A stretch of DNA of 64,000 nucleotides from Avena insularis (taxonomy: Eukaryota > Streptophyta > Magnoliopsida > Poales > Poaceae). Position numbers and translations under genes: made by a program. The stretch's first letter is position 1. Every line of letters begins with the position of its first letter. Under the pieces are notes generated by a model. The model was not told the origin of the DNA, did no database searches, and worked only from the letters and a program-made list of their open reading frames with translations. Shown one piece after another: positions 32,957 to 45,485 of this stretch. The stretch covers positions 467,427,650-467,491,649 of the forward strand of contig CM042684.1 of NCBI GenBank assembly GCA_023614405.1. The letters are read 5' to 3'.

Positions 32957-35900
32957 ATCAGAGAGCCTGCACCCTTGCATGCCTGAATGGAACTTCACCG
33001 GTGAACCTCACTCACCCGAGCTCCTGTAGCCGCGCCAGAGCCTTCCCCTGATCACGTGGAGGCACCAAAACTCCCTCCGCCTCTCCCCATTGACGCGAGC
33101 TCCTGAGCATGCCCTCCTGCGAGAGACGCGTAACCCCAGGTCTACACCAAAACGGGTCGTGTCGCCCCTCATACTGCTTCCCTCCGCTCTCCGCGTCGCC
33201 CTGTCGTCGTCACTTCATCGGAGACGGCCCACAGGTGAGATTCCCAGCAGCCCCGTCGCCTCCTAGGGTTTCCCCTCATGTTCCCGTGGCATGAGGTTGA
33301 AGACTACCTAGAGCTGTCGATGGCCACTAAATCCGACGGACCGCATCGCTTCTTACCCCTTCGTTTCACCCAGGCACTGAGGGGCAGGCCCCGCATGGCC
33401 GGTTCGAACCTATGCCTCCCGCGTGCAGAGATGCTGGGTAGGCCGGATTCGCCCCCTGGCAGCCCAGTTGGACTAGATCCTAGCCTATTTCACCTTTTTC
33501 TTTGAACAATTTTCCAGATCTGCAAAAATACCTAGATGGTTTAATTCATAATGAAATTGAAAATGCATCCAATTTGTTAGATCCAAATTTTATCATGTTC
33601 CTGTGTGTTTTGTACAACATGCAGAACTTGTACTTTTCCCAAAATATTTTTCCTCATTTTCTGAGATTAAATCTACCCAGATGTATCTTTTTCCCTAAAT
33701 AATTTCCGTAGTATGTTTCATGTATCCAAATGGATTAAATATTTTTTCCATTGAAAATAAGTTGAAGGACCCATCTATTGGCCTTTGACCCAAGCCAAGT
33801 TGAGCCCTGGGTTATTTTTAATGAATAAAACCATTCTACCTATGGTGGTTTCACTAATAAAATCACTCAAGTAGTTATGTAACTCCCAAAATAGTGATTA
33901 AAATTTCTACAGAAAGGTATTCTAGATACCTATCCATTGTCCATTGTCTCATATCATTTGGACCTGTATAATAAATATGGTTACAAAGACAAATTGACTA
34001 TAGAACTGACTTTGGGAATTTCCCAAGGGCATTCTGGTAGTTACTGTGAGGTGAGTCCAACTCTCCAAAGTCACAAACTCAAAGTTATACAATATCCTCT
34101 AAGCAAAAATGTATTTGAGCTACAGATCTTTTATGGTGACTTATTCACCTAAACTAGGGGTTTTTCCACTAAAATAATCATAATTAATTAAAGGAAATTG
34201 ATAAAATCATGAAACCACTTTTGGTGGCCTTGTTATTTCTATACCTATCTGTTGAGATCATTTTTGTATATTTACCTCATACAGACCCAAGCCTCAGTTC
34301 CAAATTCCTTTATTAAGTGGTATTTGATAATTAAATCACAAAATAAGTTCCCCAAATGCCATTCCATTATTTCCAATTGCAACCCAAACTCAAATCTTTC
34401 AAAACCTACTGAAGTGAATAATGTGTTGTAGGTTGTTTTCTATATTGCATTGGTGCTTGTATGCCTTGTGTTGATTGTGGCCTTGTTTGCTTGCATGTAT
34501 GATTCCGGACGACGATAGTTGCGATTATATCGAAGGCCGAAGAAGATGGTTATTATTTTTGGTTATTATGGTATTCTAAGAAGAAGTCCAGGGACATATT
34601 GCCATATTGTTTATCACATGCAAGCCACCTTCTTGCTAATAAGCCTTGTCCTATTGCTTTACTTATGCATGTTTTACCTATTGTTTATGAAAACTGCATT
34701 GTTTTATTATATGCTGATCTATATTTGGTAGTGGCTTGGCTCCTCCAAATGACTACTCTTTGGTACTAGTAAGTACAACCCCCTTGATGACACCTACTTG
34801 ACCCTAGTATGTAGATGGTGTGTAACACCATACCCCTTTGGAGACCCTGTTTTAGCCGAAGCAAAACTAGAGGATGGGAAGACCCCAAAAAAGTTTACAA
34901 AATGTTTTATGATAAAACCTTGGTGAGATTTGACCTAACAAGAGAAGTTTGAGAAAATAAAAAGGTTTTTGTTTTAAAAAAGGAAAGAGGAGGAAAAATG
35001 TTTTCGAAAACGCGCATGTTTCTTTGCAGCTTTAGCTATAACAACTTAACCCGTGAAACCACATTACTCTGGAATGGGACAGGACTGGACTTGAAGTTTG
35101 CTACTCTAGTGTGAGAATTCTCATAACTGCTTATAAGGGACCAGCTCCCTCTAATTACGGGCTTCCTTTACAGGAAGGGTCAACTATTAGGTAGTCAACT
35201 ATTAGATACTATGAGCCTGTCATTGAAAGTGCCCACTCTCGAGGAGTCGGAATGCGCTCCAGTTGCTCCTTGGCCCGGATGTCCCGGTGTTGAGGGGAAC
35301 AACTCATAGGGTAGGGCCTATACTAGAGTGGCATTCGGAGGGGCTTGATCGGTTATTCGACCCATGATCCGTAGGTGATCAGGGCAGGGTAACCAGATGG
35401 TGTGGGTAAAGCGTACAACCTCTGTAGAGTGTAAATCTATTCGAATAGCCGTGTCCATGGTTATGGACGGGTTGGACAAACTACTGTAGAGCGGTGCTAG
35501 TTTTGATTTCAAAAAGAACTTCAGAAAGGCAAAGGCTTTGGAAATGTTTTGACCATGGGATGGTCGGCAAGGAAGGAAAGGAGGTTGATCATGGGATGAC
35601 TGGAAGGAAGAAATAAATGGGTGACCCAGTCCTAGTGTTTTCCAAAACTTTTAAAAAAGGTTTCCAAAATATTTTACAAAAATTTTCTACAAAGATATGT
35701 AGATGATATATCTACAAGAGAAACTATTTGAAAAAGAAACTCTCATGGAGCCCTCCTACTACCACTGCCATATTGCATATCCTCTTGTTATTATTTTTCT
35801 CTTAAGGTAGTTTGCGAGTACCTTCATACTCACTAGCATTGTCCCTGGCTATTAACTTGGTCAGATGTCGAGAAGAAGGTGACGATGATGACTATGCGAG

Positions 35901-36110
35901 CTAGGACGTTCTCCAGTCATTTGCATGTAGGTTAAGGAATGGATAGGGCTCTACGCTTTAATAAAGTTTCACTGATGATGACTAATGTAGCCATAATGGC
36001 ATGTAAGGTATGACATGTATCCGCTTAAGTAATGGATGTTTACTTTGATACTTTTCGGTTATGTGCCACGACTAACTGATCATGGGATCATGGTGTACGC
36101 ATAACAGGGA
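32957..36110 (+). repeat. Tekay/Del-like LTR, second part
   Basis: Continues the LTR interrupted at 26097. It starts with a GC-rich leader section (32960-33480) and ends with the conserved tract CCTCTGTAGAGTGTAAATC...TTCGAATAGCCGTG at 35420-35455, which matches CCTCTGTAGAGTGTCAAAC...TTCGAATAGCCGTA at 44646-44683 in the intact LTR. A second shared block, CATTGTCCCTGGCTATTA, is at 35836 (compare 44930). The LTR end (CA plus primer site) is not found; sequence turns into an inverted relative near 36115. Confidence 0.6.
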
Positions 36111-36119
36111 TTCTTGGAG

Positions 36120-38800
36120 GATTAATCTAGGGCCCCATAAACACCAACCATACCCATCCTGGTATTTCCCCCTCGAGACCAAACGAGGAAGTCATGCCAA
36201 GGAAACTCACACAGTTGGCAGTTTTATACATTCATTCCATGGTGGTTGTCCAACTTAATAGTCATATCATGTCAAATTATAATATTAGTTCTTTAGTTAT
36301 AGTTTTATATGATCGAGAAATTGTGCTCCAAGTCATCCATAACCACGGGCACGGCTTTTCGAAAAGATTTAGCCTTGCAGGGATGCACCAAGGTATCCAC
36401 ACGCACTTCAACCCTTGTTGTTAGATCTGATATGAGAAAGATCCTGAACATACACCCAATGGTATGCGACGGGGCTTCAGACATGACGTTTCCTAGACCC
36501 AAAGCAAGTACATGGGGGACACCCCACTAAGCTACCCGCAACAAACTCGGTCGACTCCGAGATGGACCCAGGATTTGTGCTAATGGCTGTAAATGACCGG
36601 GAACGTGAAAGTCTGACTGGGCTTGTCGATACCGCGAAAACATTCCACATTCCTAAATAGTACAGGCGCTCCACGCGCAATCGTAAATAAAGTAGTAAAG
36701 CATGGCATAAGTACATGATAGTAATAACACCCCAAACTAGTTTGTGGTCCCAGTACAGTACTTTGACATCAGGTAATAAGCCGATGGGGTGCCCACCCAC
36801 CCACCTGTGGTTAGCGCGCTCGATCTCGGAATAGGTGTCGAGAACTCGGGTCCTAGGTGGACATAAGTGGGTGGTTAAAAACCAAATATTGACTATTACC
36901 CACCGGTGCCTCTACATTATATCTATTTCCATTTTAATTGACAAGTTATATTGAAATCCATGATCATCTCCACCATTAAGCATGTGCCAACCTCCCAACA
37001 ACGGTGGAACATCGACGACACGAAGTAGCACCTGAGAAAGCAACAACTACTTGCAAGGCCAACTGTCTATCAAACAACAGGCAATAGGATGTGTCCAAGG
37101 CAATATAGAGGCTGCAAGCAATATAAATGGTGCACGGAAACTAAAGCATCGCAACACGGATAACAATACATCAACAGGAGGAAGTAAAGACTATAAACGC
37201 AAAATAGGTACAAAGGAGGAGAATGTTCGCCTAGGAAACATAGCCGAAGGTTCATTATCCGAAGAACTTGTCGACACTCGCATCCACTCAATGACCTAAT
37301 CCATGAAGAATCAAAGCACTAAAAGAAACACCGGATGCACTATTTAATACTACGGCAGAAGATCCAGCATGATTATGATATGATGCATGGCATGGCAAAG
37401 ATGCGGTGTAATTAGGCAATATTAAGCGGAACCAGGGTCCCGACAATTAATTAGATGGTTCATATTGTTTAGGTACCCCGCAATTTAAATATTGACTTAA
37501 CAAGGCAAAACATGGCATCGGTTCGCTACACAACTTTAAATGGAGCCAATATAAGACTAGAATAGCCCGCATATAGTCTCCATATTTAATTATTAGGTGA
37601 ATCGACAAAGTACCCCAAATAATTGAATATGTATGCAAACATGAATAACTTATATGCAACAAATATATGACTGGAAATTTATAAAATAGGGATATCGGAT
37701 CGAGGTCACACATTAGGGGGTTTGGCGAACTTGGGTGCGAGGGGTTAGGGTTCGGTCTTCGGATGTCCAACCATCAGATCCATGATGGAGAACATGGAGT
37801 TCCGAGGGGGTTCGGGTTCTGAAATCGAGGCCTTCGTATACATGTAGGCGATCTTGTGGGTCTTCGCGAAATCCTCAGGTACATCTTCAGGCATCAATGG
37901 TCTTGGGGCGGCACCATGTTCAATCCACCCGGTCAACAAGAAGATCTTGTCGATGGTTCTTCGAGTGCCACCCGGTTCGGTACGCTCTTCGGGGTTCACC
38001 TAGTCATGGGCTCTCCTGTTCGGTTGTCGATCTGGTTCCTCTCTGAAGAACTCGTCGACAGAACAAAGTGCGGTGTTGAACTTGATGGTGAGGACAAGAA
38101 AAACATAGATGGCGACAACCACAAGGTCTGCACATCTTTAGCAACAAATCCACAGAAACAACAGCTGCCAAAACTAGCGACACCTGAGTCTATAACATGG
38201 CCACACACGGGCAGAAAACATAGAGGTCACAGGACGGCGAGCCGCGGGGCAAGGCGCGACAGCTGGCAATCTTGGTGTGGCCGGATCCGAGGTGGGGCCG
38301 CGGGAGCGCTTCGGGGCAGAGTAAGGAGACCCACAGGCGGAGGAAGCATCATCGCTGTAGGGGCCCGCTCGCGGAGGCTTGAAGAATGGTACATTGGAGG
38401 AACTTTCTCTGCTCGAGGAGGGAGCGGTGCGGTGCAAGGGACTGGTGCATAGGGAGGCGAGCAGAGGGGTGCCAGGAGCATGAGAATGCATGGCGAGTGG
38501 TGGAGCTTGGCGGGCACGCTGCTACAAGCGAGAGGACGACGAGGGCCTCTGTGGTCGAACCAGAGCACCAGGAGCTCGCGGTCCTGCGCGTGGACGAAGG
38601 TGAGGAAGCTCGGTCGGCGAGGTAGAGGCTGCAGGTGCCGGTGAATCAAGCAAGGAAGGAGGCAGACAGGTGCAGCAGCGCTGGGGATCAAGGCAGCAGC
38701 CGACACGGTGGCTCCTAGTAGAGATTATGACGGTGGGGAGAAGCACGACGGAGGAGGTACTCTGGCGGAGAGGCGGTGATACATTCAGAAAACAAAAAAA
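36120..38800 (-). repeat. Inverted Tekay/Del-like LTR remnant
   Basis: At 36330-36400 the minus strand reads TTTTCGAAAAGCCGTGCCCG...GGTTATGGATGACTTG, the conserved tract of the neighbouring LTR in reverse. From 37,360 on, AT-rich sequence passes into a GC-rich block (37,750-38,760), mirroring the plan of these LTRs. The long GC-rich open frames at 38174-38750 are in this leader-like block and show no protein domain. Outer boundary uncertain. Confidence 0.45.
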
Positions 38801-38949
38801 TGTAGATATAGCTATGCGTAGCTAAATAGGATATAGTGATAGAAAGTAGGTTGCTTAACGAGGTTCTATACATTTGCTACTCAGAAGACATCGCACACAA
38901 TATATAATAACAAAAGAAACATCTTAGCAGCAGTAGACACGTTCAACCC

Positions 38950-39690
38950 CTCCTTGCCTGCGCCTTCGCCTCCTCCCTCTAGCTCTTCCTCCACTTCTTG
39001 CTGCCTAGTCCCTTGATCTTGGGGACCATGGGATTGATCTTAGGCATGCGAACCTCTTTGATGGCCACCCGCTGGAGGTTGCGGAGGTGAATGTTGAGCG
39101 CTTGGTGTTCAACGATGTACTGCATGCATCATGACGCAATTGAAGTCGGTGTCAGCGAGTCTCGTCCTATAGAAGGGGCATCTGTAGATGCCGCCCGCTA
39201 AGAAGGCGTCGTACTGGCCGTCTTGTGGCGTCCTCAACACCTGACGAGTCTTGGTGTGCTTGGACTCGTCATCGCTGCAGATGTCGCTGTCGTACACCTA
39301 TTGGAAAAAAGGATTAGATGATGTAAGAAGATCGAGCAACCGAAATGTGAAAAACTGAACCCTAATAACCCAAGATCTAACATCCAATGAGGGGAACAAG
39401 AGAAGAACTAGGGGAAGGGAGAAAACCCTAGTTACCTCCGACCATGGGTCGTCGATGCCGGTGTCGTAGGGTTCACCGGTGTGATGTCCTCCTTTGGATT
39501 GTAGGGATCCTAGAAGAGCTGGATATGCCCGTGATCGGTTGGGGCCTCCTCGTCGGCAGGGGCCTCCTCGCTGGCGGCTACGTCGAAAGTGGGGACGAGG
39601 GTCTAGACGGGGATAGCGGCTACCATCGATGCCATGACAGAGGCCTGGTCGGGGACGTCAGCTACTTTTAACTCCTCGAGAGGGGCCTGA
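38950..39690 (-). pseudogene. Two-exon zinc-finger-like gene fragment
   Basis: Exon 1 (about 39690-39436) reads VMASMVAAIPV, TAG, TLVPTFDVAASEEAPADEE, HGHIQLF, TAG, DPYNPKEDITPVNP. A GT-AG intron (GTAACTAG at about 39435 to CCAATAG at 39300) follows. Exon 2 reads VYDSDICSDDESKHTKTRQV, FLAGGIYRCPFYRTRLADTD, FNCVMMHAVHR, then after a frameshift EHQALNIHLRNLQRVAIKEV and NPMVPKIKGLGSKKW. The C-P-F-(C)...H...H spacing suggests an XS-type C2H2-like finger in which the second cysteine is now tyrosine. I recall similar grass proteins but cannot name the family with certainty. Confidence 0.45.
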
Positions 39691-40848
39691 ACAGAGATGG
39701 GAGCCTCCTCGCTGGCAGCCTTTGAGGAGATGATGGCCACCGCACCCTCCTTCGCCACGCTGGCACGGTTGGGGGTTTCTTGGGAGTTTGAAGAAGGTGA
39801 TGGGACAGTGGAGATGATTGTGTGAGGAGAGTGAGCAAGAGTAAGAGTGGGTAGGCGGAGAGGGAGAGGGAGAGGGGATCTATAATAAAGGTGAAGGGAA
39901 GGGATGTTTCCTTGCACCACCGTGCACCACACCGCTTAGGCTACTGCACCGTGCACCACGACACGCACACGGTACGCCACGTTTTTCCCAGGCCATGCAT
40001 GGCAGTTCTGTATTCAGCCGCATGCAAAGGGCACAGACACAATTTCTAAGTACGAAGGTTGACACGACCATAAAGGTGGCAATAAAAGATAATTATAAGG
40101 GGAAAAGGAGAAGGTAGGTGGTTGTACGGTGAGATTTGTGGGGTTTTGCTAGATCGGTCAGAGGGAGGTGTGGATTAGTGCGAGGGACACAATGAAGGCG
40201 GAGATGTTAGGTCTCCTTGAGGGCCTCCCTCCTCGAGGCCCATTGGGTGGCGCCGCAGCTACTCTTCGGCCACCGGTTGACGCGTGGAAGTTTCTTGCGG
40301 TAGGGCCCAGTTGGAAGTGAGACTAAGAGCGCTGCGTAAAAATGGAATACGCCTCAAGTGGCAATAGATTATATCGCCCATCGATGTCCATGCACTCGAT
40401 GACCCCGTTAATTTGTGCATGTGTTGTGACATAGTAGTAGTAGTAGTAGTTGCAGTAGTAGTAGGTTTTTCATACGATATTAAATGTGACATGACCACTC
40501 AATGACTTTTTTTACTGTATGGCTGCGTGTTCCTTCTTGTAAAAGTTTCGTTGAGAGAGACATTCGTGCGTTCTCACGCTATACCGTGTAGCACGATGCG
40601 TGCAACAATCCGTGTTGGATCATAGAGGATCAACGGTTGGTGTGCAAGATCCGCGTGACAACCGTTTCAACCAATCAGGGCGTAGCAGCTAGAGTGAGCA
40701 CATGTTTGGGCTTTTATGTGATTTGTGACTGAGAGAGGGAAAACTGAGTAGTATAAAAAACCAAGGGCAAAATAGACTAAGGGATTCAAATAGAAAATAG
40801 AAAGAGATTTTAAAAATGGAAAGTGAGTGTTTAGTTTCCAATTTGAGA
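39691..40848. other. No gene seen
   Basis: Probable upstream region of the zinc-finger-like fragment (which reads on the minus strand), then unassigned sequence. It contains the TAG microsatellite at 40432-40464. Short open frames here show no domains. Confidence 0.35.
40432..40464. repeat. (TAG)n microsatellite
   Basis: About eleven TAG units with one interruption (GCAG) near the middle. Confidence 0.9.
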
Positions 40849-41265
40849 TATGCTGCATCACCACACCCACTCTGATGTGTGTGTGTGTATCACTGTGGTT
40901 TGGCAAAGAACACATGAGCCACTCCAACATGTGTGCAACCATGTCTAGGAACCCTAGCAACATGCTCAGATTCAACTTCCACATACATTGTAGCACCAGT
41001 TAGAAAAATGCTGAATCACCACACACCCACTTGGATGTGTGTGTGTGTGTGTGTCTCAATGTGCATCATTGTGGTTTTGGAAAAAATAACACATGCAATG
41101 ATTCCACTCGAGAATGTGAACAACCATGTCCAGGAACCCTAGCAGCATGCTGGGATTCAACTACCACATGCATTGTAGCACTAGTTTGTAAGATGCTGCA
41201 TCACCACACACCCACTTGGATGTGTGTGTGTGTGTGTAAATGTGCATCATTGTGGTTTTGGAAAA
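40849..41265. repeat. Tandem repeat with embedded (TG)n, about 160-185 bp unit
   Basis: Three partial units start at ATGCTGCATCACCACACCC (40849), ATGCTGAATCACC (41010) and ATGCTGCATCACC (41192). Each contains a TGTG run of different length and, in the complete units, AACCATGTC(T/C)AGGAACCCTAGC. The third unit is cut in the middle by the Tekay-like LTR at 41266. Confidence 0.8.
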
Positions 41266-44200
41266 TGTAACATCCCAAAACTTTAATCCAAATGATCAAG
41301 ATCAAATCTACCCAATTTTGGGGTTAACAAAAACTTTTCCATTTAAAAATCTTTAAGCATTCATATTTGTATGCATTTAAATAGGAGTTGTTTTGAATTG
41401 CCATCATTGAGTGATCTATTGATTGTAAAATGAGTCTAAGGTGAATTACACATCATCTAGATCATCCCCAAGCAAATCCCAAAGAAAAATCAATCAAAAA
41501 GAATTAAATAAGCAAATGGTCACTTTTGCCATTTTAATCACATAGCCTACTTTCGCTATTCCTAGCACTCAAATCTTAACAGAAACAATTGTGGTTCTTT
41601 GCACCCCTTGCTAGTACAAGTAGTGATGTACCAAGGCCCACTTTGTTTCATCCCAAAAACTTTCAAACTCTAAATTTAATTGACAACTGAAAATTGAATC
41701 TAGTTCATATGTCTAGATACCACTTTCTCAAAAACCACTCAAATGAACTCCATTTTAAAATCCCAAGCAAACCTAGATGCTTAAGCATATAACAAACCAC
41801 TCCACCAAAAATCTTTCAAAAATTCAAATAAAACTTTCATGCGGCCATTGTGTCGAACAGGTGGCAGGCAAGATTTTTCTGCCTAACTAATACTGTTTGT
41901 AGATAAATGCATTGTCGAGATTTTGGCCCTCATTTGGTTCCCCTGTCTCCCCTAGCTCTAACCAAACCCTGACCGGCCTACCCCTTATCCTGGAGCAGTA
42001 GTTGTGTGCCGCCCGTTTGTGGTCACCGCCGGCCAAACGAGGGCAACGTGCCAAATACCAAGCCACGCCATTCCAGCTTGCCCGCTAGCATCGCCTAACC
42101 CTACCGCCCCTCCCTGTCCACCCCTCGATCGCTGCAAGCCCCTGGACCACCTCAGCATCGCGCCGCCCTTTTCTCTCTGCGTGCCGCCAGAGCGCGATCG
42201 CCGCTAGCACGCCTCAAACCATGCCCCAACACCAAATCGCGCACGCCGCTTCGCCATCAACCCAACACCCCGCTAGACACGGCCAGGCACCGCCGTGTGA
42301 CCCATAGTCGCCGGGAGCCGCGTCGAGCGCCGCCTCTGTCTCCCAGAGCACGGGAAGCTCCTGACTGTTAGGCACCACCCCTAGCCGCGCCATTATGCTG
42401 TAGAGGACCGCCAGCAGACCGCCCACCGCCTCCTTACCTTGCATGCGGTAGCCCTCTGTCAGCCCTGCATGGAGACGCCAACCCACACCCGTCGGTCCCC
42501 TCATCGAGCCTATATAAGGAGGCCACCCTCAGCCTCAATTTCCACACCATTCCACTCCCCTCTCTCTACTAAACATTTCCCCTCTCTCCCCGGAGCCGCT
42601 CGAGCTGCCGTTCGCCGGAATTCCACCGGAGGTAGCCGCTGCAGAGGAGGAGACGTGGTCATCGATTTCGTCCACCTCAGCCCCTGCCGCGACCTCGCCT
42701 GAGCCCGCCGTCGCCGTCCATTTCGTTTGCCCACCTTGCCGCACTAACTGGAGCCCTGGTACGTCCACAGTAGACCCCCACCGACCGTTTAGGGTTTAGT
42801 CTCGCCGGCGACGAGTCCGTCGTCGACGATGACCGTGAGCCGTCGATCTGTGTTCTAATCGTGTGGCCCAGATAGGCCCCTACCGCTTCGGGTTTTAAGT
42901 GCCGCTGACATGCTGTCAGTCGCCCTCTGCACTGTGGAGCGTCACTGGGTCGGCCCATTTAGTTTCCCGCGCTGACCCAGTAATTCAAATATAGGTTTTT
43001 CCCTTTAGACTTAGAATCAATTCTGTCCCTTAGTTTAAAAATCATTTCAGGAAGATTTACTGAACCAAATTGAGTGATTTCAATTTTGTTGGAAAGCTAC
43101 TGAAAATATCTAACCAAGACCGTTGGATTTAAACCTTTTAGTGTTAGAGATCTATCCTAGTAAAAATAACAAAACAAAAGCTTTTGCACATTCAAACATT
43201 TTTATAAAATCAACCATAATAGCTTTTGAGTTGATTCCAACTCTCAAAAATCACATTTAACCATACCTATTTGAATATGTAATAATATTAAGGTTTGCTT
43301 GCAGTGACTTTGGACTAGTACCAAAATAATGCTATATAGGCATTTCTAGTCACTTTAAATCATTAATTATTAAACTTGAACTTATTAAAATGTGATCCAA
43401 CATTTAAATCACATTCCCATATGTTAGAATATGTGGTGATGACATGTGTCCACATGATCCCATATTTTAATTGGAGAATATTAAATCTTAGTTATTTTTC
43501 AATGAGTAGAAATTACTTTTCTCAAATAAAAAGAATGAAGCTAGTTCATTAAACCTTGTGATGTTTGAGATGATACTAGATCATCAAATGTGTGCCTTAG
43601 TGTGCTAAGTAGACTAGTTAAGTATTGTTTGGTTATTGTGTATCCCGTATGTATTTATAGACGATAGCACCGACCAAGTCTACGAATTGGAGGAGTTCTA
43701 CCAAGAGGAGGAGGAAGAAAACTTCAACCACTGCACCAACCAAGGTAAGCCTAGCACTTCAAGTAAACTGAGCAAGCTATTGTTAGCAAGCTAGCATTAT
43801 ACAAGTTAACCATGCAAGTGATTACTTGCAAGCCATCATTAACAATGCAAGCTAACACTTGCAAGTGTCTTAACTATGCAAGCTATTATTAGCAAGCTAA
43901 ACCTTGCAAGCTAGATAACCTAAGCAAGATGCATTAGGCATGCTTTGGTTATACCATTCTGACTTATACCTACTCCAAGTTTTATTTATAAGCTTTACCT
44001 TCTTTACTTTACCAAAGTCCTTTACTTGTTTAAAGGTAGCATAAAGAGTATAAAACTTGACCTATCTAGTTAGACTTAGATGTCATTCTATGGCATGAGA
44101 TTGAGATTAGCATCCCACATTAGTGAACACTCTTAACTTAGTAGTTGGAACAAGACCCAAAACTTGATTCACTTTAGATGGGAATTCTTGGTGAAAATGA

Positions 44201-45255
44201 CTTGTGAAAACCTTGAAATGATGAGTCATTCTATTGAGATGTTTTGACATGTGTTGAGAAACACAAATGGTTTATGATGATGAAAATTTTGAGCCATGAG
44301 CCTTAGCCCTTTTACAAAATTGATGGTTGGGTTCGGATGCGATACCATTCCAATTTTACCGTACAACCACAATACTTGATTTGGGTAAGGCTTAGCCGGA
44401 AGTTTATATGCATTAGTATTAGTTCCCTCGCAGGAGATGTTTGAGATTAGGCTATCTCTCAATGTTGTCCACCTATGCAGTGCCCAAGATGACAGATGGT
44501 CATGGTTGGGAGGCCATGCTCATAGGAGAGGTGCTTATACTAGGGTGTGTAAAGGAAAGGTTATGTTTGATTATCTGCATACTAAGTATGATGGTTCAGG
44601 GTTACCCCTGACAGATGTATCGAATCTTGTGGTGAAAGTGTACCACCTCTGTAGAGTGTCAAACTATTCGAATAGCCGTATCCGTGGTTATGGACAGTTG
44701 GAGTGGCCATACTATTCCGTTGTCAGATGTTTTCAAAATGACTTATGAAATGAATTGTGACATGACTTGACCACAACAAAGTTGTGACTATGATAACTAA
44801 GTTCCCACTTAGGTGTTTTCAAACTTTATTTTATCTTTCTTTGCTTCTAAACTCAGCTTAGGTTTCAAACTTAACTTTACAAGTAAACTTAGAGTTAGCA
44901 TTTCCTACTAGAACTATACTACTCATGGCTTTGTCCCTGGCTATTCCTATGACCAGACTATGAAGGAGACTACCAAGATGAAGGATAGCAGGACGACTAT
45001 GATAACTAGGACTATCTCCCATCGCCAGCATTGCCAGTGACTCTGAAGATGGACCCTACCGCTACGCTATTTATTCGGCTACTTGATTGTACTAAGACTG
45101 GATCATGAGATCCTAATTTGTGTAAGACCTTATTATGGTTCGTAATGGATGATGTACTATGATATCCAATCTGTTATGTCTCGCAAAAATGGTAATCCTA
45201 GGATTGCGATGTATGGCATAACATGCATCTGGGATTAAAAATCCGGGTGTTGACA
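41266..45255 (+). repeat. 5' LTR of the Tekay-like element (3.99 kb)
   Basis: Runs from TGTAACATCCCAAAAC to CCGGGTGTTGACA. The first 600 bp is AT-rich; a C-rich segment (41990-42780) surrounds a TATA box and presumably the transcription start; a possible splice donor (CCCTGGTACG) is at about 42757. The segment 43771-43930 has about ten copies of GCAAGCTA. The tract with TTCGAATAGCCGTATCCG near 44670 is the family landmark. Confidence 0.85.
42511..42520 (+). promoter_or_regulatory. TATA box of the Tekay-like LTR
   Basis: TATATAAGGA, preceded by CGAGCC and followed by a pyrimidine-rich stretch (CCACACCATTCCACTCCCC) suited to a transcription start about 30 bp downstream. Confidence 0.6.
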
Positions 45256-45258
45256 AGT

Positions 45259-45272
45259 TGTTATCAGAGCCA
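45259..45272 (+). other. Primer binding site of the Tekay-like element
   Basis: TGTTATCAGAGCCA, three bases after the LTR, matches the plant initiator tRNA-Met site TGGTATCAGAGC with one change. Confidence 0.8.
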
Positions 45273-45485
45273 TCCTGACCATAGGAGACCCTAGTTAGAA
45301 TGGACGTCTGAACAAAAACTTAGTTTCAAAAACCAAAGTGAGTATTTCTAAAAACTATTTCCTCTCTTACCCTCGAGAATTATTTCTCTCAAAAAAATTC
45401 ATGTTCCTCCAAATTCTTACATTACTACATAAAATTTTGACACACTTGATCACTTCAATAACTTTCTCATCCTTAATTCTTATAG

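Noticed and set aside
38174..38750. Several overlapping long frames on both strands in a GC-rich block
   Set aside because: Frames on both strands with alanine/arginine/proline bias and no domain; the block matches the leader region of Tekay-like LTRs.
40900..41270. Cysteine/valine-rich frames across the TG-rich repeat
   Set aside because: They are translations of (TG)n runs in the tandem repeat.
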